Source: an uncultured Neisseriaceae bacterium (lineage in GTDB: Bacteria > Pseudomonadota > Gammaproteobacteria > Burkholderiales > UBA11063). From it: 5,537 nt of DNA. Positions 1-2,770 of this stretch are shown here, one piece after another (position 1 is the first letter of the stretch; the number at the start of each line of letters is the position of its first letter). The notes below the pieces were generated by a model. That model was not told the DNA's origin and searched no databases. It saw only the letters and a program-made list of their open reading frames with translations. Both the position numbers and the translations under genes were made by a program. The stretch covers positions 1-5,537 of the forward strand of contig CALFYC010000002.1 in the NCBI GenBank assembly GCA_937952895.1, given 5' to 3'.

Positions 1-222
1 CCTAAAACTAAATTATTTGAGTGGATTAAGAGTGAGGCTAATCTAAATGACGCACAAATGCTTGAAACTTTTAATTGTGGTGTTGGTTATGTATTAATCG
101 TTAGCCAGTTTGAAGTTGATCATACTTTAGCCATATTACGAACACGAGATATTCCTGCTAATATTATTGGAAAGATTTCGTTTGGTAATACTGGTGGCCA
201 GATTCGTTATATTGAAGGATAG
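1..222 (+). CDS. purM: Phosphoribosylformylglycinamidine cyclo-ligase (AIR synthetase), C-terminal part
   Basis: The open frame enters from the window edge and gives the last 73 residues before TAG at 220-222. PurM is a cytoplasmic enzyme that closes formylglycinamidine ribonucleotide to aminoimidazole ribonucleotide, using ATP, in de novo purine synthesis. Recognition rests on the hallmark C-terminal block TFNCGVGY (fragment residues 23-30; E. coli has TFNCGVGM), followed by the helix EVDHTLAILR and the ending GKISFGNTGGQIRYIEG. The family is about 345 residues long, so roughly the last fifth is visible. The nucleotide-binding N-terminal half lies upstream and cannot be judged. No purN follows on this strand; the next gene, orn, is convergent after only 6 nt. 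The end matches the normal PurM terminus, with no sign of truncation at the 3' side. Confidence 0.93.
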   Translation, partial: PKTKLFEWIKSEANLNDAQMLETFNCGVGYVLIVSQFEVDHTLAILRTRDIPANIIGKISFGNTGGQIRYIEG

Positions 223-228
223 ATAGAG

Positions 229-804
229 TTAAGATAAATTATTATTTGCAGTAATTAATAATTTATCTTTATAATATTTAAATTCATCAATTGATTCATA
301 AATGTCGGCAAGCGCTTCATGCTTATTATGTTTGATAAATCCCTTATAAATTTCTGGATACCAACGTTTAGCAATTTCTTTCAAAGTGCTAATGTCTAAA
401 TTACGATAATGTAGATATGATTCAAATTTAGGCATATAAATTGCAAGAAATTTACGATCTTGATGTATGGTGTTACCACAAAGTGGAGTGGTGTTTTTTG
501 GAATGTATTTTTTAAGCAATTTTAGTAATTCTTTTTCAACTATTTCAACGTTATAAGTTGATTCTTTTACCCGCTCTAATAACCCAGATTTGGTATGGGT
601 GCTTACGTTCCATTTGTCCATCTTTTTAAGTTCAGAATGTGGCTGATGAATTGCGTAACTGGGTGATTCTGCAACAATTTCCAATTTGTCATTAGTGATT
701 ACTAAAGCAACTTCTAAAATTACATGCCGATTGGCATCTAGCCCTGTCATTTCCATATCTAGCCAAGCTAGATTAGTTAAACTTGAAGTTAAGCTCTTTT
801 GCAT
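229..804 (-). CDS. orn: Oligoribonuclease (DEDDh 3'-5' exoribonuclease)
   Basis: This 191-residue protein degrades the shortest RNAs (mainly dinucleotides) to mononucleotides in the cytoplasm, the final step of RNA turnover, which also clears pGpG from cyclic-di-GMP breakdown. All DEDDh metal and catalytic residues are visible: D16 and E18 in LAWLDMEMTGLD, D116 in CGNTIHQDRKFL, H162 and D167 in KHEALADIYESI. Each is shifted by exactly +4 from E. coli Orn (D12, E14, D112, H158, D163). Y133 in HYRNLDISTLKE corresponds to the tyrosine that completes the active site across the dimer. Length is about 10 residues above E. coli Orn, split between a longer N-terminus and a polar tail. The ATG at 804 is the earliest possible start, because an in-frame TAG lies two codons upstream. 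No clear Shine-Dalgarno is visible, only AGG about 14 nt upstream. The gene lies 26 nt after tRNA-Ile on the same strand and probably shares its transcript. A TACTATATAG sequence in that gap could act as a weak local -10. Confidence 0.97.
   Translation of the reverse strand: MQKSLTSSLTNLAWLDMEMTGLDANRHVILEVALVITNDKLEIVAESPSYAIHQPHSELKKMDKWNVSTHTKSGLLERVKESTYNVEIVEKELLKLLKKYIPKNTTPLCGNTIHQDRKFLAIYMPKFESYLHYRNLDISTLKEIAKRWYPEIYKGFIKHNKHEALADIYESIDEFKYYKDKLLITANNNLS
231..269. terminator. Perfect AT-rich inverted repeat at the purM/orn junction, possible bidirectional terminator or 3'-end hairpin
   Basis: The arms AAGATAAATTATTA (231-244) and TAATAATTTATCTT (256-269) are exact reverse complements, 14 bp, around an 11-nt loop. 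They begin 9 nt after the purM stop and lie wholly within the last codons of orn plus its stop. On the + strand the stem is followed by TTTATAATATTT. Only one of the 14 pairs is G-C, so the hairpin is weak as a classical intrinsic terminator. Placement between two convergent genes still favours a role in ending or protecting both 3' ends. The repeat itself is seen; the function is inferred. Confidence 0.4.
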
Positions 805-830
805 TGACTAATTTTTGCCTATATAGTAAA

Positions 831-907
831 TGGTGGGCCCTGCTGGACTCGAACCAGCGACCAAAGGATTATGAGTCCTCTGCTCTAACCAACTGAGCTA
901 AGAGCCC
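831..907 (-). tRNA. tRNA-Ile(CAU), the Ile2 isoacceptor read with lysidine
   Basis: A 77-nt cloverleaf is read on the - strand and includes the encoded CCA (831-833). The acceptor stem GGGCTCT pairs with AGGGCCC with one G-U, the discriminator is A, and the D-arm is TAGCTCAGTTGGTTAGAGCA. The anticodon loop is CTCATAA with anticodon CAT at 871-873, and the T-arm is GCTGGTTCGAGTCCAGC. CAT can mean initiator Met, elongator Met or Ile2. The body follows E. coli tRNA-Ile2 rather than Met: CTTAGCTCAG, GACTCATAATC, TTGGTCGCTGGTTC and AGTCCAGCAGGG are shared, as is the G-U at the outer anticodon pair. In Ile2 the wobble C is changed to lysidine by TilS so that the tRNA reads AUA, a frequent codon in AT-rich genomes. 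Initiator Met is excluded because 1-72 is paired and there is no run of three G-C pairs next to the anticodon loop. The gene lies just upstream of orn. Confidence 0.93.
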
Positions 908-928
908 ACAACTAATGTGGAGATATGG

Positions 929-957
929 ATTATGCCATAGTTATTGATTTTTTTCAA
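929..957 (-). promoter_or_regulatory. Sigma70-type promoter for tRNA-Ile and probably orn
   Basis: On the - strand, TTGAAA (952-957) and CATAAT (929-934) are separated by exactly 17 nt. Transcription would start near 922, giving a leader of about 15 nt before the mature tRNA 5' end at 907. The A-tract TAAAAAAT (964-971, read on the - strand) lies just upstream of the -35, where an UP element would bind the RNA polymerase alpha subunit. No other promoter of similar quality lies between here and orn. Confidence 0.7.
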
Positions 958-971
958 GTTATAATTTTTTA

Positions 972-1040
972 GGTAGTGTCTCAGTTTCAGAAATCTATAT
1001 TTTATTATCAAAGGGTTATTATTCAAACTGAGACACTGCC
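972..1040. mobile_element. 69-bp MITE-like element with 16-bp terminal inverted repeats and 8-bp target duplication
   Basis: The ends GGTAGTGTCTCAGTTT (972-987) and AAACTGAGACACTGCC (1025-1040) are inverted copies with one difference in 16 (T/C at position 3). They enclose 37 bp of AT-rich DNA with no coding capacity. The element is flanked on both sides by the identical octamer ATTTTTTA (964-971 and 1041-1048), the expected footprint of transposition with an 8-bp duplication. Terminal GG with an 8-bp, AT-rich duplication is known for IS1595-family and IS6-family elements; the parent family cannot be decided from 16 bp. No transposase is present, so mobilisation would need a related element elsewhere in the genome. 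The hairpin plus right-hand T-run could also stop + strand transcription before 1055. A terminator alone would not need the matching octamer on the outer left side. Confidence 0.72.
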
Positions 1041-1054
1041 ATTTTTTATAAAAA

Positions 1055-1081
1055 TTGATAATAAAAAATATATTGTATTAT
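1055..1081 (+). promoter_or_regulatory. Candidate promoter of the broken secreted-protein gene
   Basis: TTGATA (1055-1060) and TATTAT (1076-1081) are separated by 15 nt, shorter than the usual 17. The surrounding DNA is so AT-rich that chance matches are likely. The site sits directly after the MITE-like element and 40 nt before the ATG. It is a weak call. Confidence 0.3.
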
Positions 1082-1120
1082 GTGTAATAAATTTAAAGAT
1101 AACTTAATTCGGAAAGTAAC

Positions 1121-1523
1121 ATGAAAATTTTTAATATCAAACATTTTTTCTTTATGTTAGCTTTTTTTTGCTATTGCCTAACCAGTATTCGCTGAATATT
1201 TTTTGGCAATGCTTGCGATAGGAAATCCAATGTGTGATCTTAATCCTAATCAGATATCTATGACGTTAGCTATTGAAGGATATAGTTGGTATTTAACTAT
1301 TCCGAAAGAGCAAGTTAAGTTTTGCTTGAGTGGTTATATTGTGAATATTACTGATGAAGAATATAATAAGTTGGGGTTAGTGCCTGGGCTTATTCTTCGT
1401 ATTTCTTATACAGCAAATGGCAGTGGTGGAGTAATCCGGGTGTGTATGGGCGTAAGTCAAACTTTTAGCTTTAGCCAAACTATTCATGATGTAAATGTGC
1501 CTTTATATTGTCAGCATGGCTAG
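1121..1523 (+). pseudogene. Broken gene for a small secreted four-cysteine protein (frameshift in the signal peptide)
   Basis: An ATG at 1121, preceded by GGAAAG (1111-1116), begins a typical signal peptide: basic MKIFNIKH, then hydrophobic FFFMLAFF. That frame stops at TGA 1193-1195. The rest of the signal peptide and the mature protein lie in the next frame, from about 1182 to TAG at 1521-1523: PVFA, then EYFLAMLAIGNPMC. One extra base between 1182 and 1192 would explain everything, giving an ending such as CYCLTSFA/EY. Otherwise there are two lesions: one extra T in the T8 run (1162-1169) plus a CAA-to-TAA change at 1179-1181, giving AIAQPVFA/EY. The mature part would be about 109 residues with Cys 14, 44, 84 and 106, suited to two disulfides in the periplasm or outside. 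An isolated reading from TTG at 1203 lacks a ribosome site and would lack export. I do not recognise the family. The intact downstream frame suggests recent decay; a sequencing error is possible. Confidence 0.7.
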
Positions 1524-1530
1524 GATATCT

Positions 1531-1559
1531 ATAAAGCTTTAATTTTTTTGAGGCTTTAT
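1531..1559 (+). terminator. Hairpin after the secreted-protein pseudogene, probable weak terminator
   Basis: Starting 8 nt after the stop at 1523, ATAAAGCTTTAA (1531-1542) pairs with TTGAGGCTTTAT (1548-1559) over 12 positions around a five-T loop. Two of the pairs are G-U, so the hairpin is good only in + strand RNA and would carry A-C mismatches on the other strand. The tail TTAGATT is a poor U-tract, which lowers efficiency and confidence. Confidence 0.4.
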
Positions 1560-1661
1560 TTAGATTAAATCATAACCTAATCATGCTAATTGAGTAAAAA
1601 TAAGTTTATTTATAAGCAGATTCATTTCAACTTGAATTTTCATACAATAAATAAAGTCTAA

Positions 1662-1687
1662 AAATTTTTATCAATTGATTAAAAATT
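1662..1687. promoter_or_regulatory. Imperfect dyad overlapping the -35 of the GST-like gene, possible operator
   Basis: A 26-bp dyad is centred between 1674 and 1675, with the perfect core ATCAATTGAT. It extends outwards as TTTT/AAAA and AA/TT, with two mismatched positions in thirteen. It covers the TTGATT -35 element (1675-1680), where a bound dimeric repressor would block RNA polymerase. AT-rich DNA makes such symmetry cheap, so a regulatory role is only inferred. The rest of the 240-bp spacer 1524-1763 holds no gene I can support. Confidence 0.3.
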
Positions 1688-1701
1688 GTGTATGCTATCA
1701 T
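1675..1701 (+). promoter_or_regulatory. Extended -10 promoter of the GST-like gene
   Basis: TTGATT (1675-1680) is followed after 15 nt by TATCAT (1696-1701). The -10 is preceded by TGC (1693-1695), the extended -10 TGn motif that can compensate for a short spacer. Transcription would start near 1708, giving a leader of about 55 nt that ends with AAGGA (1751-1755), 8 nt before the ATG. Confidence 0.5.
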
Positions 1702-1763
1702 GGGTACTTAATATAGTTTCTTAAATAAAGTATATTTGATTTAAAACATAAAGGAAACCTGCT

Positions 1764-2561
1764 ATGAATACAGTTTTGTATAGTAATGAATCTTCTTATT
1801 ACAGTATGATTGCACGATTGGTTTTGGCAGAAAAAGTTGTGCCTTATGAAAGTCATTTAATTGATATTCATTTGAAACTTGATCAATTTAAGCCTGAATA
1901 TTTGAAAATTCAGCCAAATATGACTGTTCCAGTTTTAGATCATAATGGAATAATTATTAATGATAGTAAAGATATTTTATTTTATGTAAATAAGAATTTT
2001 TCTGGGCCAGATTTAATGCCAAGTGAAGATAGTGATGAAATTCAAAGGCAGATAGAGCTTCATTATGAGTTTTCAATTGAAGATTTTACTATGGGTAAAT
2101 TTGTTAGACAGTCACCAATTGCAAGGTTTGGATTAAATCATGGTTTGAAGCGTGCGGTTAGACGCTGTCACCAATTAATAAAAAATTATCCTGAATTTAG
2201 AGTTGCTGTAGAAAATAAATTAGAGTTAGAAAAAGAGCGAGTTGAACATATTTTATCTAAAAACAATAACTATGCTGAAATGTACCAAAAAGCAATCGAT
2301 ATTTGTGATATTCTTGAAAAAAAATTAGGAGATCATGAATATATTGCATCAAATAAATATTCATTAGCTGATGTAGTATGGACTACTTTTTTAGCTAGAT
2401 TACATATGGCGAAAGAAGAATCTTTGGTAAATAGTCATAAGTTGTTGCATGAGTATTGGGAAAAAATGAAATTAAGACCTTCATTTGTAAAAGCTGATAT
2501 ATGGACTAGTATGCGTATAAGTAAAATATTGATGATCCTTGGTAGTATTTTTATGCGTTAA
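1764..2561 (+). CDS. Glutathione S-transferase-fold protein with enlarged helical domain (GDAP1/SspA-like), function unknown
   Basis: The 265-residue product has two parts. Residues 1-80 form a thioredoxin-like N-domain: first strand TVLYS, possible active-site region S10-S11-Y12-Y13, the cis-proline strand NMTVPVL (P56) and NDSKDIL (66-72), the motif that grips the gamma-glutamyl part of glutathione. The helical C-domain carries SLADV (200-204), the S-x-x-D helix cap typical of GSTs. Usual bacterial GSTs and SspA are about 200-215 residues. The extra length sits mainly between helices 4 and 5 (about 112-165, rich in Lys, Arg and Glu, probably helical) and in a C-terminus ending in ILMILGSIFM (255-264). 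Both traits recall the animal mitochondrial protein GDAP1, but the tail is short for a membrane anchor. AAGGA 8 nt upstream supports the ATG at 1764. The gene appears monocistronic. Glutathione binding is plausible, enzyme activity is unproven, and an SspA-like RNA polymerase role is a less likely alternative. Confidence 0.85.
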   Translation: MNTVLYSNESSYYSMIARLVLAEKVVPYESHLIDIHLKLDQFKPEYLKIQPNMTVPVLDHNGIIINDSKDILFYVNKNFSGPDLMPSEDSDEIQRQIELHYEFSIEDFTMGKFVRQSPIARFGLNHGLKRAVRRCHQLIKNYPEFRVAVENKLELEKERVEHILSKNNNYAEMYQKAIDICDILEKKLGDHEYIASNKYSLADVVWTTFLARLHMAKEESLVNSHKLLHEYWEKMKLRPSFVKADIWTSMRISKILMILGSIFMR

Positions 2562-2660
2562 TAAATTTATTATTCTAAAATTTTCATTTGCTTGTGATTG
2601 TTAAATTGCACGCTTGAAAAATCCAAAGGTCCCTATAAATTAAGAGTGCTAGAGATGTCA

Positions 2661-2690
2661 TTGATAAAGAGTAACCTCATACTGTATAAT
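2661..2690 (+). promoter_or_regulatory. Strong sigma70-type promoter of the repeat lipoprotein gene
   Basis: TTGATA (2661-2666) and the perfect consensus TATAAT (2685-2690) are separated by 18 nt, the best promoter match in the window. Transcription would start near 2697, leaving an AT-rich leader of about 74 nt. The rest of the 2562-2770 spacer holds no further gene. It contains only a short AT palindrome (TAATAAATTTATTA, 2559-2572) over the preceding stop codon and no convincing terminator. Confidence 0.72.
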
Positions 2691-2770
2691 ACTAGGCAAT
2701 TAGAATTTAATTTCATATTATGATGTATGATGATATTATATTAATTAACCTATACGGATATTTATCAATA

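Noticed and set aside
831..907. Initiator or elongator tRNA-Met
   Set aside because: The anticodon CAT allows it, but base pair 1-72 is formed, the anticodon stem lacks three consecutive G-C pairs, and the body sequence follows tRNA-Ile2.
972..1048. Simple intrinsic terminator in place of a mobile element
   Set aside because: The arms and right-hand T-run could terminate + strand RNA, but no + strand gene ends here. The identical outer octamers and 37-bp loop fit transposition better. A secondary terminator effect remains possible.
1162..1169. T8 tract as a phase-variation switch for the secreted-protein gene
   Set aside because: Losing one T (or gaining two) moves into the downstream frame but then meets TAA at 1179-1181. 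Other tract lengths enter the third frame and stop before the mature part. The tract alone cannot restore the gene.
1203..1523. Functional cytoplasmic 106-residue protein starting at TTG 1203
   Set aside because: There is no ribosome site at this start. A convincing ribosome site, ATG and signal peptide start lie upstream in another frame, and the four cysteines suit an exported protein. Decay of a longer gene is more likely.
1764..2561. Stringent starvation protein A (sspA)
   Set aside because: SspA is about 205-215 residues and is usually followed by sspB. This protein is 265 residues with an inserted helical segment, and no sspB follows, so no symbol was assigned.
2559..2572. Palindrome TAATAAATTTATTA as a terminator of the GST-like gene
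   Set aside because: It is purely A/T with no loop or U-tract, and such palindromes are expected by chance in this AT-rich DNA.
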